DNA of 64,000 bases from Raineya sp. GTDB lineage: Bacteria > Bacteroidota > Bacteroidia > Cytophagales > Thermonemataceae. Position numbers and translations under genes: made by a program. This document shows, one piece after another, positions 1 to 9,460 of this stretch (positions are counted from its first letter, which is position 1; each line of letters begins with the position of its first letter). The DNA lies in the NCBI GenBank assembly GCA_025454915.1, contig JALONN010000006.1:62001-126000 (forward strand), read 5' to 3'. The notes below the pieces were generated by a model. That model had not been told where the DNA came from, ran no database searches, and worked only from the letters and a program-made list of their open reading frames with translations.

Positions 1-1619
1 TTACTTGAAAAAATAATGGAATTTTCAATAATATTTTCTAATGTAATTTCTATGATAGCTTTATCTCCTTCTATTTCTTCATTACCCTGATAAGTAAAAT
101 GAATATCATTCATTTTAACATGTAGTCTTTCTGCAAGATATCTAATAATTTTTTCACATAAGTTGGGCAATGAAAAATTGGTATAGACAACATCTTGATG
201 AGCAATTTGATACAATCCTGATAATTTTCTCAAAAGAGAATCCATTTGCTCCAAAGTAAAATGAATTTTATCAAAAATATCCTTAAGGGAATCTTTTGGA
301 GATTCCATTTTTCCCAAGTTACTTAAACCCATCATTGTGGACAAAGGGCTTCGAAAATCATGAGCAAATCTATAGACATAGGTATCCAGCTCATTATTTA
401 CATTTTGCAACTTTAGATTAGACTCAAAAAGTTTTTTAGTCCTTTCTTCTACAATTTTTTCTAGATTATCATTTAGAGCTAATAATTCTGCATTTTGTTG
501 TTCTATAATCCCTTTCTGATTACTAATTTCTTCATTTTTTTGTAATAATACTTTGTAAAACTGCTGTTTTCGTTTTGATCTCCAGAGAATGAATCCAATC
601 ACTCCTATCAGAGCTAGTGTAATAATTCCATAAATTACATTACGAAGTTGATTGTTTTGTCGAAGAATTGAGATTTGGGATTCTTTTTGTTCTATATCCT
701 TTTTTCTATTGATTTCAGCAATAATGGATGCCTTATCTTGCTTTGATATCGAATCAAGAATAATTCTATGCTCTTGAAGATACCGATATGCACTCTGATA
801 ATCTTCCATTCCTTCATAAATTTCAGATAAGGTAATGGTTGCCTCTTTTATTCTTCTTTTCTGATAAAAGGTTTTAGCTAATTTTAAGCTTTGTAAAGAA
901 TTTTCTAAAGCTTCTTTATATTGTTTTTTGCCCAAGTAAGCTATCCCTATGTTATTAAAAGTGGCAATATTTCTTTCATTTTCTTTATATTTTTCTCTGA
1001 TAGCCTTTGCCTTAAACAGATATTTTAATGCCTCATCATGTTGAGATAGGTGATTATTAATCAAGCCTATATTGTTATAAGTAACACCCAGTTCTTTTTC
1101 TAAATTCAGTTTTTCTTGTACTTTTCTACATTCTTCAAAAAAATAAAGTGCTTGTTTGTAATCTTGCTTTTCCCAAGAAATAATACCTATACCATTTAAA
1201 CAATAAGTTTGAGCTTTTATGATGTTATGTTTCTTACCTATTTCAAGTCCCTTCTGATACATTTCAATAGCTTGATCATAAAGCCCCTGTTCATTATTAA
1301 TAAAGCCTAAATTCATGTAGCTTTCTGCCATTCCTTTCCAATAACTTAGTTTTTCAGCTTTTTCAAGAGCTTCTAATGCTTTTATAAATGACTGATACTC
1401 ATCTATTACCCTATATTGTCTGCTAATAAGATTCAATAGAACCACTTGAGTTGTGTCTTCTTCTGTTTTTTCCAAAAGGCTCTCTAAACTATCAATGTGT
1501 TTTTTTACAATTACAGGGTATTCCAGTCCAACACCTGCTTCTTGTGCAAAAGCATTGGAAAAAAGTAGCATTACAAAAAGTGATATGGGGATTATCCGAA
1601 GCAATATTTTTGTGATCAA
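1..1619 (-). CDS. TPR-repeat sensor histidine kinase, truncated by left window edge (C-terminal ATPase domain missing)
   Basis: Manual reverse-strand translation gives signal-like N-terminus, TPR-like repeats (e.g. AESYMNLGFINNEQGLYDQAIEMYQKGLEIGKK), one TM segment, coiled coil and H-box FAHDFRSPLSTMMGLSNL. Not in ORF track because it is open at the edge. Start codon uncertain (TTG at 1619 or a downstream ATG). Confidence 0.85.
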   Translation of the reverse strand, partial: MITKILLRIIPISLFVMLLFSNAFAQEAGVGLEYPVIVKKHIDSLESLLEKTEEDTTQVVLLNLISRQYRVIDEYQSFIKALEALEKAEKLSYWKGMAESYMNLGFINNEQGLYDQAIEMYQKGLEIGKKHNIIKAQTYCLNGIGIISWEKQDYKQALYFFEECRKVQEKLNLEKELGVTYNNIGLINNHLSQHDEALKYLFKAKAIREKYKENERNIATFNNIGIAYLGKKQYKEALENSLQSLKLAKTFYQKRRIKEATITLSEIYEGMEDYQSAYRYLQEHRIILDSISKQDKASIIAEINRKKDIEQKESQISILRQNNQLRNVIYGIITLALIGVIGFILWRSKRKQQFYKVLLQKNEEISNQKGIIEQQNAELLALNDNLEKIVEERTKKLFESNLKLQNVNNELDTYVYRFAHDFRSPLSTMMGLSNLGKMESPKDSLKDIFDKIHFTLEQMDSLLRKLSGLYQIAHQDVVYTNFSLPNLCEKIIRYLAERLHVKMNDIHFTYQGNEEIEGDKAIIEITLENIIENSIIFSS

Positions 1620-1648
1620 GTCTTTTTAAGCAATATAGAAAAAAAGTA

Positions 1649-2680
1649 TTAAATTATTGCATTTAAGTAAGATAAAGCAGACTTTATTTCTGATATGTTT
1701 ACTTCTACATCAAAAACTGCCTCTCCTATAGACTTTAATAGTACAAATTTGTGTTTGCCTTGCTCATTCTTTTTATCTTGAAATGTAAGATTTATCACAT
1801 TTTCTATCATTTCAGAGGATAAATATGGTTTGGAATAATGCTGTTTGATAAATAATGTTATCTCTTCTAGTTCTTTATCAGTCAAATACCCTAATTTATA
1901 GGCTATAAAGTTTTCCGCTACCATCCCCCATGCAACAGCTTCTCCATGTAAAAATGGTTTTGGAGTTCCTAGAAAATAGCTTTCAAGAGCATGTCCTATG
2001 GTATGTCCATAATTTAATAGTTTTCTAATACTTTTCTCTTGAGGGTCTTGCTCTACAATTTTAGATTTAATAGCAACTGAATGATTGACTAAAAAATCTA
2101 TATCCTGATTTTCAAAATTTGTATTGGATATTTTATCCCACATTTTTTTATCAGAAATCAAGCAATGCTTAATAATTTCTGCAAAACCAGAAAGTTTTTC
2201 TCTTTCTGACAGTGTTTCTAAAAATATCGTATCTATCAACACCAGATTAGGTTCTTTAAATACGCCTATCTGATTCTTAAACCCCTCAAAATCAACTCCT
2301 AACTTCCCCCCTACACTTGCATCCACTTGAGAAAGCAAAGTAGTTGGAATTTGAATAAAGTCTATTCCTCTTTTGTAGGTAGCAGCACAGAAGCCCCCCA
2401 TATCACCTACAACACCTCCACCCAAATTGATACACAAAGCTTTTCTATCAAGATGGTGGTGTGTCATTGTATGCCAAATTTTTTGACAAGTTTCAAGATT
2501 TTTATATTGTTCTCCAGCTGGTATATTTACTATAATTGCTTTCTCTATTAACTGACCAAGTTTAGGCAAACAAAACTGATATGTATTCTCATCACAAATA
2601 ATAACAAGACTCTGATAGTGATTTTCTGATACCCAATGATGCAACGTATTTTCAATATTATTTTTACAAAATATAACCAT
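1649..2680 (-). CDS. aroB: 3-dehydroquinate synthase
   Basis: 343 aa; INLGGGVVGDMGGFCAATYKRGIDFIQIPTTLLSQVDASVGGKLGVD and NYGHTIGHALE motifs of AroB. Confidence 0.96.
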   Translation of the reverse strand: MVIFCKNNIENTLHHWVSENHYQSLVIICDENTYQFCLPKLGQLIEKAIIVNIPAGEQYKNLETCQKIWHTMTHHHLDRKALCINLGGGVVGDMGGFCAATYKRGIDFIQIPTTLLSQVDASVGGKLGVDFEGFKNQIGVFKEPNLVLIDTIFLETLSEREKLSGFAEIIKHCLISDKKMWDKISNTNFENQDIDFLVNHSVAIKSKIVEQDPQEKSIRKLLNYGHTIGHALESYFLGTPKPFLHGEAVAWGMVAENFIAYKLGYLTDKELEEITLFIKQHYSKPYLSSEMIENVINLTFQDKKNEQGKHKFVLLKSIGEAVFDVEVNISEIKSALSYLNAII

Positions 2681-2834
2681 GAATTTTACAAAGTAAACTT
2701 TAGATTTCCCACAATATTAATAAAAAAAGCCTCTTTATGAAAACTTCTAAAGAGCTTCTTATGGTTTATGTTGTGGTATTTTAAAAACTTTTATTAGTTT
2801 TACCCATTGTTTCAACCAAAAATAATTCAATATT

Positions 2835-3134
2835 ATGAGTCTTCAAGTATTCACAGAAAAAGTACAAGCAATTGTAGGCGAGGATAGTCGTTTAAATGCA
2901 AGCGTAAAATTTTCTACTGATGAGGGGGTATTGTTTGTAGATGCAAAACAAGTTCCTAATGTAATTAGTAATGAAGATAAAGATGCGGATTGTACTGTAA
3001 GCCTTTCTGCTGCTGATGCAGTAAAATTATTAGAAGGTAACTTAAACCCTATGAATGCCTTTATGATGGGTAAAATCAAAGTAAAGGGTGATATGGGAGT
3101 AGCAATGAAAGTAATGCAACTCATTGGAGGATAA
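2835..3134 (+). CDS. SCP2 sterol-binding domain protein
   Basis: 99 aa; ...DADCTVSLSAADAVKLLEGNLNPMNAFMMGKIKVKGDMGVAMKVMQL typical SCP2 C-terminal core. Confidence 0.9.
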   Translation: MSLQVFTEKVQAIVGEDSRLNASVKFSTDEGVLFVDAKQVPNVISNEDKDADCTVSLSAADAVKLLEGNLNPMNAFMMGKIKVKGDMGVAMKVMQLIGG

Positions 3135-3136
3135 AT

Positions 3137-3164
3137 AAAAAGCCTGAATTTCTTCAGGCTTTTT
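3137..3164. terminator. Bidirectional intrinsic terminator between convergent SCP2 gene and nuoH
   Basis: AAAAAGCCTGAA-TTTC-TTCAGGCTTTTT hairpin. Confidence 0.85.
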
Positions 3165-3187
3165 TTATAGACTATATTTTAAGGTCT

Positions 3188-4252
3188 TTAACCTTTTATA
3201 GCAAGTATCACTATTCCAGTAATCACTACATTCAGTATGGCTAAAGGTAAAAGCGTTTTCCAGCCTAAGTTCATCAATTGGTCATAACGGAAACGAGGTA
3301 GTGTCCAACGTACCCACATAAAGAAGAATACAAAGAATAAAGCCTTTGCAAATAAAGCTCCAACACCTAACAGAGTTGCAATATTCTGACCTGCATTTTC
3401 AGCTACCCAAGCCATAAATGGATAGTTATATCCTCCAAAGAATAAAATAGAAATAATAACTGAGGAAATAAACATATTGATATACTCAGCAAACAAATAA
3501 AAACCGAGTTTCATACTGCTGTATTCTGTATGGTACCCACCAATTAATTCTGTTTCACATTCTGGCAAATCGAAAGGTGTACGATTACACTCCGCAAAAG
3601 CACAAGTCAGGAATATAATAAAACCTAGAGGTTGATAGAATAAAAACCAATTTGTTCCAGATGGCATAAAAGAAAGTCCGTACAAGCTGGTTTCTTGTAC
3701 CGTTACAATATCTCTAAGAGAAAGAGAACCAACCATCATCACAATAGAAATGATAGAAAGTCCCATAGCAAGTTCATAACTAATATTTTGTGATGCTGCT
3801 CTAATAGCTCCCAAAAGAGAGAATTTGTTGTTAGAAGCCCAACCTCCAATCATGATGCCATATACGCCCAATGCCACTACAGCAAATACATACAGAACAC
3901 CTATATTTGCATCAATGCCTTGTACATAAAACTTTTCCCCAAAGAGTTCCATTTGTCCCCCAAAGGGAATTACAGCACTCGTCATGGTGGCTGCCATCAT
4001 TGCCGCAGAAGGACCTAAAATAAACAACCATTTGTTAGCATTGGCAGGAATGAAATCTTCTTTAAAAAACATTTTACCTGCATCTGCAATGGGCTGTAAC
4101 AAACCAAATATCCCTGCTCTGTTAGGACCGATACGGTCTTGTAAAAATGCAGCAACTTTTCTTTCTGCATAGGTAGAGTATGTGGCAATCAGTAATGTAA
4201 TGCCAAAAATAAGTAGAATAATTACTCCTTTAATCAATAATAACGTAGCCAT
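3188..4252 (-). CDS. nuoH: NADH-quinone oxidoreductase subunit H
   Basis: 354 aa multi-TM; ERKVAAFLQDRIGPNRAGIFGLLQPIADAGKMFFKED and ECNRTPFDLPECETELIGGYHTEYSSMK motifs. Confidence 0.97.
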   Translation of the reverse strand: MATLLLIKGVIILLIFGITLLIATYSTYAERKVAAFLQDRIGPNRAGIFGLLQPIADAGKMFFKEDFIPANANKWLFILGPSAAMMAATMTSAVIPFGGQMELFGEKFYVQGIDANIGVLYVFAVVALGVYGIMIGGWASNNKFSLLGAIRAASQNISYELAMGLSIISIVMMVGSLSLRDIVTVQETSLYGLSFMPSGTNWFLFYQPLGFIIFLTCAFAECNRTPFDLPECETELIGGYHTEYSSMKLGFYLFAEYINMFISSVIISILFFGGYNYPFMAWVAENAGQNIATLLGVGALFAKALFFVFFFMWVRWTLPRFRYDQLMNLGWKTLLPLAILNVVITGIVILAIKG

Positions 4253-4357
4253 TGATTTTTATTTTTATTTCAGATAACTCTAAACTATGTGCAATTTGTT
4301 TAAAATATTGAAATTTATAAGTTTTTTTTTACTTTTTTTATTTCGAAAACATTAAAA

Positions 4358-5278
4358 TTATTTCGTTTTGATGTATTCGTATAGTTTTTCTCCTTTATTA
4401 TTGATGAATGTAAAGGTTATTTTTTGATTATCCACTTTAAATAAGGTAAAACCATAACTAGACACCGTATATTTAGACACATAATAATCAGAGATAGGTG
4501 TAATGTCTGCTCCTCCACCTCCAGAAACAACATACTCTGTATGATTGTTGTCTGGTTTTAAATGACCTAAATGATGTTCATGCCCTGCTACATAAAAATC
4601 TACTTTATATTTATCAAAAACAGGCTTAAATGTTGCAATATAATTTCCCATTGTACCTTTTCTGGGTCCTGCTGTATATAATGGATGATGTCCAAAAACC
4701 ATTTTCCATTGAGCTTTAGAATTGGCTAAGGTGCTATCCAACCATTTTTTTTGCAGGGTACTATCTTGTTGTATAATGTCAGTATGGATTCCTGATGTAT
4801 GAAGATTCTTATCGAATGGAGAAGTATCCAGAAAAATCATCAGAAGGGTAATTTTAGGAAAACTTTGTAATGTTTTTTCTACTGTATAATAACGTTTGGG
4901 TAATTTCCACTGACTATTTTTATTATAATAATCTAATTGGGCTTGTACGTTTCCCTGATAATCATGATTGCCCAGTGTAACATACCAGTCTTTCCCTAAG
5001 AGACTTCCATTATAAATATTTTCATAACGTTCTGTCCATTTGATGTCATTGGTACTTTGCACACCATCATAATAAAAATTATCTCCTGTTGAAACCAGAT
5101 AATCAATTTTAGATGTATCTGCAATATTTTTCATTATTTGGGCTGTTTTACCCTGTTCTGTCGAGTTAACCCATCCCCAGTCACCAATAACCATAAAAGA
5201 CAAGCTATTTTTTTGTTTTTCAAGAGTTGATTTACATGAAATCAACAAAAACAAGATTAGCCATACAAAATTTCTCAT
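4358..5278 (-). CDS. Lipoprotein metallophosphoesterase, purple/tartrate-resistant acid phosphatase-like
   Basis: Lipobox-like LLISC; GDWG...STGDNFYYDGV...TLGNHDY...GHHPLY...AGHEHHLG metallophosphoesterase motifs. Confidence 0.88.
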   Translation of the reverse strand: MRNFVWLILFLLISCKSTLEKQKNSLSFMVIGDWGWVNSTEQGKTAQIMKNIADTSKIDYLVSTGDNFYYDGVQSTNDIKWTERYENIYNGSLLGKDWYVTLGNHDYQGNVQAQLDYYNKNSQWKLPKRYYTVEKTLQSFPKITLLMIFLDTSPFDKNLHTSGIHTDIIQQDSTLQKKWLDSTLANSKAQWKMVFGHHPLYTAGPRKGTMGNYIATFKPVFDKYKVDFYVAGHEHHLGHLKPDNNHTEYVVSGGGGADITPISDYYVSKYTVSSYGFTLFKVDNQKITFTFINNKGEKLYEYIKTK

Positions 5279-5291
5279 AATTTCTTAAAAT

Positions 5292-5319
5292 AAAAAAAGC
5301 CCTTTACTTTAGGGCTTTT
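5292..5319. terminator. Intrinsic terminator
   Basis: AAAAGCCCT-TTACTTT-AGGGCTTTT hairpin between the lipoprotein and phosphoesterase genes. Confidence 0.8.
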
Positions 5320-5322
5320 AAA

Positions 5323-6210
5323 TTATTGAATAATTTTACTTCTTACTTCTTTTACTTTTTCAAGTAATGGTTTCAAATCATCAGTAGAAACTGGTATTTT
5401 TCCTCCTTCTGCTTTGGCAAATTTTTCTGCATATTTGTTATCTACATAAACTTTTTTCAAATCTTTTAGTCCTTTTAGAAGTTCATCACCTTTTACATCT
5501 CTTTGTACAGATTCTAAAGATGCGATTGCATCATCTAAAGATTTTTCTTGGTCTGCAATAATTTTTACCATTCTACCAAAAATTTGGTCTTTTGTATTTT
5601 TATCTAAATCAGAAGGTAAATTGATAATATTAGTAGATAAATATAAACCTTCTACAAACATCCCACCTAAAATAACAGCCGAAATAGCAGCACGTTCATT
5701 ATCTCTTAAATATTTATCAATATTCTGAACTGACTCGTTAGCCATTTTGATAAGCGTATCTTTTTTATCTAAGTTTTTACGGAAACGCTCCAGTGTTTTC
5801 TCATCAATAGCAGAAGAAACACCTACTTTATCAGCTAATTTTTTACAAGCTTGCATATAATCTATGCCTAACTGTATTTTTTCGTAATTCAAGACATACC
5901 CTAAGTCTACAGCATAAATACCAAAATTTATTCCTGCCAAATCATTGGTAGTCAGATATTTGTCTGCATTTTTAGGAGCATTGATTAAATTTTCATAAAA
6001 ATCATCTATTCCTGCTGAAGCAAGCAAATCGGGCAATTCTTGTACACGAGGTAACTGTTTTACAGCATCTTTTACATTTTTCTTTACCTCTTCTGTGTTA
6101 GTTTGGGTTTGAGTGGTATCTTTTTTATCAGTTGTATTCGTTTCTTTTTCTCCACAACTTGCCAAAAGTAATGCACAAGTAAATACAGCAAAAAGTTTTT
6201 TAGACAGCAT
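5323..6210 (-). CDS. Lipoprotein of family A (uncharacterised; paralog of the 29.8-32.9 kb cassette lipoproteins)
   Basis: Lipobox LLASC; NFGIYAVDLGYV...ILGGMFVEGLYL...C-terminal VRSKIIQ match the cassette paralogs. ORF track starts at 6249, but that start overlaps a promoter; MLSKKLFAVF at 6210 preferred. Confidence 0.85.
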   Translation of the reverse strand: MLSKKLFAVFTCALLLASCGEKETNTTDKKDTTQTQTNTEEVKKNVKDAVKQLPRVQELPDLLASAGIDDFYENLINAPKNADKYLTTNDLAGINFGIYAVDLGYVLNYEKIQLGIDYMQACKKLADKVGVSSAIDEKTLERFRKNLDKKDTLIKMANESVQNIDKYLRDNERAAISAVILGGMFVEGLYLSTNIINLPSDLDKNTKDQIFGRMVKIIADQEKSLDDAIASLESVQRDVKGDELLKGLKDLKKVYVDNKYAEKFAKAEGGKIPVSTDDLKPLLEKVKEVRSKIIQ

Positions 6211-6246
6211 ATAGACTTTGAGTTTAGTAAAGTTTAGATTTGAAAG

Positions 6247-6276
6247 CAAACATAAGAAAAAATTTAGAAAGTCAAA
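6247..6276 (-). promoter_or_regulatory. Bacteroidota-type promoter for family-A lipoprotein gene
   Basis: Reverse strand TTTG-N18-TATGTTTG matches the TTTG/TAnnTTTG consensus, about 37 nt upstream of the preferred start. Confidence 0.6.
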
Positions 6277-6442
6277 TCATAGTATATGAATAAAATGCAA
6301 CGAAATGTAATAGTATTTCTTTATAAGTTGAATATTATAAATATTTTTATAGAGAAATGTGTTTAAACAAGTTATTTTAGAATATTTTTAGTATTTTTGC
6401 TAATAACAATAACTATTTGAGTATCCACTAAAGCATTTTAAA

Positions 6443-7471
6443 ATGTTATTTGCTGAAAAATCTTACTTTACCATTGAACAGGCTGATTCTCCAGAAGATT
6501 TATATTGTTTTGCTGTTCATATTCCTGAAAAAGAATCAGCAGAAAAGAAGGCTAAAAAGCTCCTTCAAGAGAGTAAAAACCTAGATGCTTCGGATTTTTT
6601 TGCACTTTTACACCAAACTGGATGGAAAATGATTGTGTGGGTTTACCAAAAGTCTGCTTTTCCCAATAACGAAACCAAAGACAAACTCATTTTCCCACTC
6701 ATCGAAAGGAAACTCACCAAGCATAATACTGATTATCTGATTATTACCCCTAAAACCAAAGGTTTTCAGGAGTCATTTGCTAACTTTTTGGAAAGTAAAC
6801 GAAGTTTTAATTTATTTGAACAAAGTCCAAATAGAGTTGCCGTTATAGAAAAATCATCTCTTTTTGAGCTAAATAAGAAAATTGCATCTTATTTTTCCCA
6901 AAATTTTGAGAAAAGTAATTGGAAAACTATTCTGAAAATGTCTTATGCTGTGTATCAGTGGCCCGAAAGCTTCCAGCCTTTTGCCTATGAACAAGAAGAT
7001 TTTCCAGATTTTGAACCTCTGATAGCTCAGTTAAGTTTACAGTTGGCATACGATTTCAATCATCGAAAATCATCGAGTGATGTCCCTTCAGAAAAAGACC
7101 AAGTAGCTTGTTTACAATATCTTATATTTTATTTCAAATATATTCATCCCAATAAATATATTTCCACATTTGAGCTGATGGGACATCTCAAAACGTTCAA
7201 GGGGAAACCTGTAAGTGAGCATTATTTCAGGTCGAAAGTTATTGCAAAACTCAGAGATGCAGGTGTTCTGATAGCCAGTTCTCATAAAGGCTATAAACTA
7301 CCCGCATCTCAAAAAGACTTATTGGATTTTATAGAGCATTCTAATACTTATATAGAACCTATGATTTCCAGAGTTTTAGCTTGTAGAAATGAGATTTTGG
7401 TTGCAACTGAAGGCAAAGTAGATTTACTTTCAGACAATAAATTTGCTTATCTGGCTAAAATAGCTGAATAA
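6443..7471 (+). CDS. Uncharacterised 342 aa protein with a probable C-terminal winged-helix-like region
   Basis: Long ORF, no family recognised. NKYISTFELMGHLKTFKGKPVSEHYFRSKVIAKLRDAGVLIASSHKGYKLPASQKDLLDFI looks like a wHTH followed by a wing. Confidence 0.7.
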   Translation: MLFAEKSYFTIEQADSPEDLYCFAVHIPEKESAEKKAKKLLQESKNLDASDFFALLHQTGWKMIVWVYQKSAFPNNETKDKLIFPLIERKLTKHNTDYLIITPKTKGFQESFANFLESKRSFNLFEQSPNRVAVIEKSSLFELNKKIASYFSQNFEKSNWKTILKMSYAVYQWPESFQPFAYEQEDFPDFEPLIAQLSLQLAYDFNHRKSSSDVPSEKDQVACLQYLIFYFKYIHPNKYISTFELMGHLKTFKGKPVSEHYFRSKVIAKLRDAGVLIASSHKGYKLPASQKDLLDFIEHSNTYIEPMISRVLACRNEILVATEGKVDLLSDNKFAYLAKIAE

Positions 7472-7473
7472 TA

Positions 7474-7872
7474 CTATAAATTAATGGTTTTAATAGTTTT
7501 AAAACGAACCCTTGTTCCTCTAGGTGATTCTGCATCTAGGAATCCCTCTTTTATTTCTAAATTTTTACCTTTAGGAACAACACATATCTGATGCCCTAAA
7601 CCAGCCCAAAAACCTGTACAAGCAGAAACAGCATTTTTAGGAATTTGATATTGAGACTGGCTGAATAAATTTTTCTCTAATTCACTAAAATTTCCCATTC
7701 CCTTGCCCACCAATGTTTTCTTTTTATTGACTACTACATAAATAGTCGTACGAGGAATTGCCATGCTGTCCTCAACTGTTTCAAACTCCCAAGAAATATT
7801 TGGGCTTGTATTTTGAGCAAAAATACCTGAATAGGAGACTACAGAGAACAAAATTACAAATAAATAACGCAT
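7474..7872 (-). CDS. Hypothetical secreted protein
   Basis: 132 aa with N-terminal signal peptide (MRYLFVILFSVVSYSGIFAQ). Confidence 0.6.
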   Translation of the reverse strand: MRYLFVILFSVVSYSGIFAQNTSPNISWEFETVEDSMAIPRTTIYVVVNKKKTLVGKGMGNFSELEKNLFSQSQYQIPKNAVSACTGFWAGLGHQICVVPKGKNLEIKEGFLDAESPRGTRVRFKTIKTINL

Positions 7873-7997
7873 AATGTTAGCTTTAAATTTAAGAGATTGT
7901 ACAATTGATGATTTTAAGTTACAATTTTCTTGCTAATTTTTTGATTTACAAAAACTTTTTTGAGTTTCACCATTCAAAAATTTTATCTTAAAATTTA

Positions 7998-8029
7998 TTT
8001 TGAATCTATCTGTTTTATTTTTACCTTTG
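7998..8029 (+). promoter_or_regulatory. Bacteroidota-type promoter for rplU-rpmA
   Basis: TTTTG-N19-TACCTTTG located about 30 nt upstream of rplU. Confidence 0.75.
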
Positions 8030-8060
8030 CGACCTATTTAAAATTTTAAATTAGTTTATT

Positions 8061-8372
8061 ATGTACGCTATCGTAGAAATCGCGGGACAGCAATTTAAAG
8101 TTCAAGAAAACCAGTATATCTATACTCATAGATTACCTGCTGACCTTGACGCTGACGTGACCTTTGACAAGGTAATGCTTGTTGATAACAATGGTTCTGT
8201 TACTATTGGAGCTCCTACTATTGCTGGAGCAAGTGTGAGTGGCAAAGTGCTAGCTCATGTGAAAGGCGATAAAGTTATCGTTTTCAAGAAAAAAAGAAGA
8301 AAAGGGTATCGTAGAAGAAATGGACATAGACAATTCTTGACTAAAGTTCAGATTTCTAAAATTTCCCTATAA
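8061..8372 (+). CDS. rplU: 50S ribosomal protein L21
   Basis: MYAIVEIAGQQFKVQENQYIYTHRL...KVIVFKKKRRKGYRRRNGHRQ. Confidence 0.98.
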   Translation: MYAIVEIAGQQFKVQENQYIYTHRLPADLDADVTFDKVMLVDNNGSVTIGAPTIAGASVSGKVLAHVKGDKVIVFKKKRRKGYRRRNGHRQFLTKVQISKISL

Positions 8373-8415
8373 AAAATTACTCAATTTTTTTGATAATATC
8401 TAAATATTTACTAAT

Positions 8416-8676
8416 ATGGCACACAAGAAAGGTGTGGGTAGTTCTAAAAACGGACGTGAATCACACAGTAAAAGATTGGGAATTAAGTTGTTCGGTGGAC
8501 AAAATTGTATAGCTGGCAACATAATCGTGAGGCAGAGAGGCACACAACATCACCCTGGTAAAAATGTAGGTATTGGTAAAGACCATACTTTGTTTGCTTT
8601 AGTTGATGGCGTTGTGGTATTTAAAAAAGGCAAAAACGACCGTTCTTTCGTTCATATCGAAACGGCTCAAGCCTAA
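8416..8676 (+). CDS. rpmA: 50S ribosomal protein L27
   Basis: [29 protein letters not shown]...[27 protein letters not shown]. Confidence 0.98.
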   Translation: MAHKKGVGSSKNGRESHSKRLGIKLFGGQNCIAGNIIVRQRGTQHHPGKNVGIGKDHTLFALVDGVVVFKKGKNDRSFVHIETAQA

Positions 8677-8712
8677 CTTACTTAAGAAAAGTTTTCATAG
8701 TTATAGTGGTTT

Positions 8713-8741
8713 AAAAAACTCCGCCTTTGGTGGAGTTTTTT
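8713..8741 (+). terminator. rpmA intrinsic terminator
   Basis: AAAAAACTCCGCC-TTT-GGTGGAGTTTTTT hairpin (13 bp including one wobble pair) followed by T-rich tract. Confidence 0.88.
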
Positions 8742-8774
8742 CCTTTTTATTCAGATATTTGTAAAAAAGCAAAT

Positions 8775-9416
8775 ATGCCTAAAATCTTGTTATTAGTACT
8801 GTTGGGTTTGGTAGCCTCTTTGAGTATTATCAGTTATCAAAAAGTAAACCCAATCAAAGAAGAAGCTATACAAAAAATACAAAGCGGAGATATCATATTC
8901 CATATTTCACTTTCTGGACAAGGCAAAGCCATACAATTGGCTACCAAATCAAAATATACACATTGTGGGATTATTTACGAAGAAAACGGGCAGTTTTGGG
9001 TATATGAAGCCATACAACCCGTCCAAAAAACACCTTTGAAAGAATGGATACAAAGAGGTGATAAACAACACTATGTAATCAAAAGATTAAAAAATGCATC
9101 TCAAGTTCTTACACCAGATATTTTAAAGCAAATGAAGGAGTATGGCAAAACATTTCAGGGTAGAAATTATGATATTTATTTTTCGTGGACAGATGAAAGA
9201 ATATATTGTTCAGAACTTGTTTGGAAAATTTATAATAAAATTACAGGCATTCAGATTGGTACGCTTCAAAAATTGAGAGAATTTGATCTGACAAGTCCTG
9301 AGGTCAAACAGAAAATGAAAGAAAGATATGGCAATAACATTCCTTTAGATGAAGATGTTATCTCTCCTGCAAGAATGTTTAATTCTGAATTGCTAACAAC
9401 CATTGTTTCAAATTGA
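8775..9416 (+). CDS. YiiX/YebB-like permuted papain-like cysteine peptidase (NlpC/P60 superfamily)
   Basis: SGDIIFHISLSGQGKAIQLATKSKYTHCGIIYEENGQFWVYEA...YCSELVWKIY. ORF track start 8727 (TTG) lies inside the rpmA terminator; ATG at 8775 preferred. Confidence 0.82.
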   Translation: MPKILLLVLLGLVASLSIISYQKVNPIKEEAIQKIQSGDIIFHISLSGQGKAIQLATKSKYTHCGIIYEENGQFWVYEAIQPVQKTPLKEWIQRGDKQHYVIKRLKNASQVLTPDILKQMKEYGKTFQGRNYDIYFSWTDERIYCSELVWKIYNKITGIQIGTLQKLREFDLTSPEVKQKMKERYGNNIPLDEDVISPARMFNSELLTTIVSN

Positions 9417-9460
9417 ATTTTGAGTAAATAATTTATCATTCATAACTCATCACTATATTC

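Noticed and set aside
2843-3124. 93-aa ORF antisense to the SCP2 gene
   Set aside because: Shadow ORF of a well-supported coding gene; no independent start signal or family resemblance.
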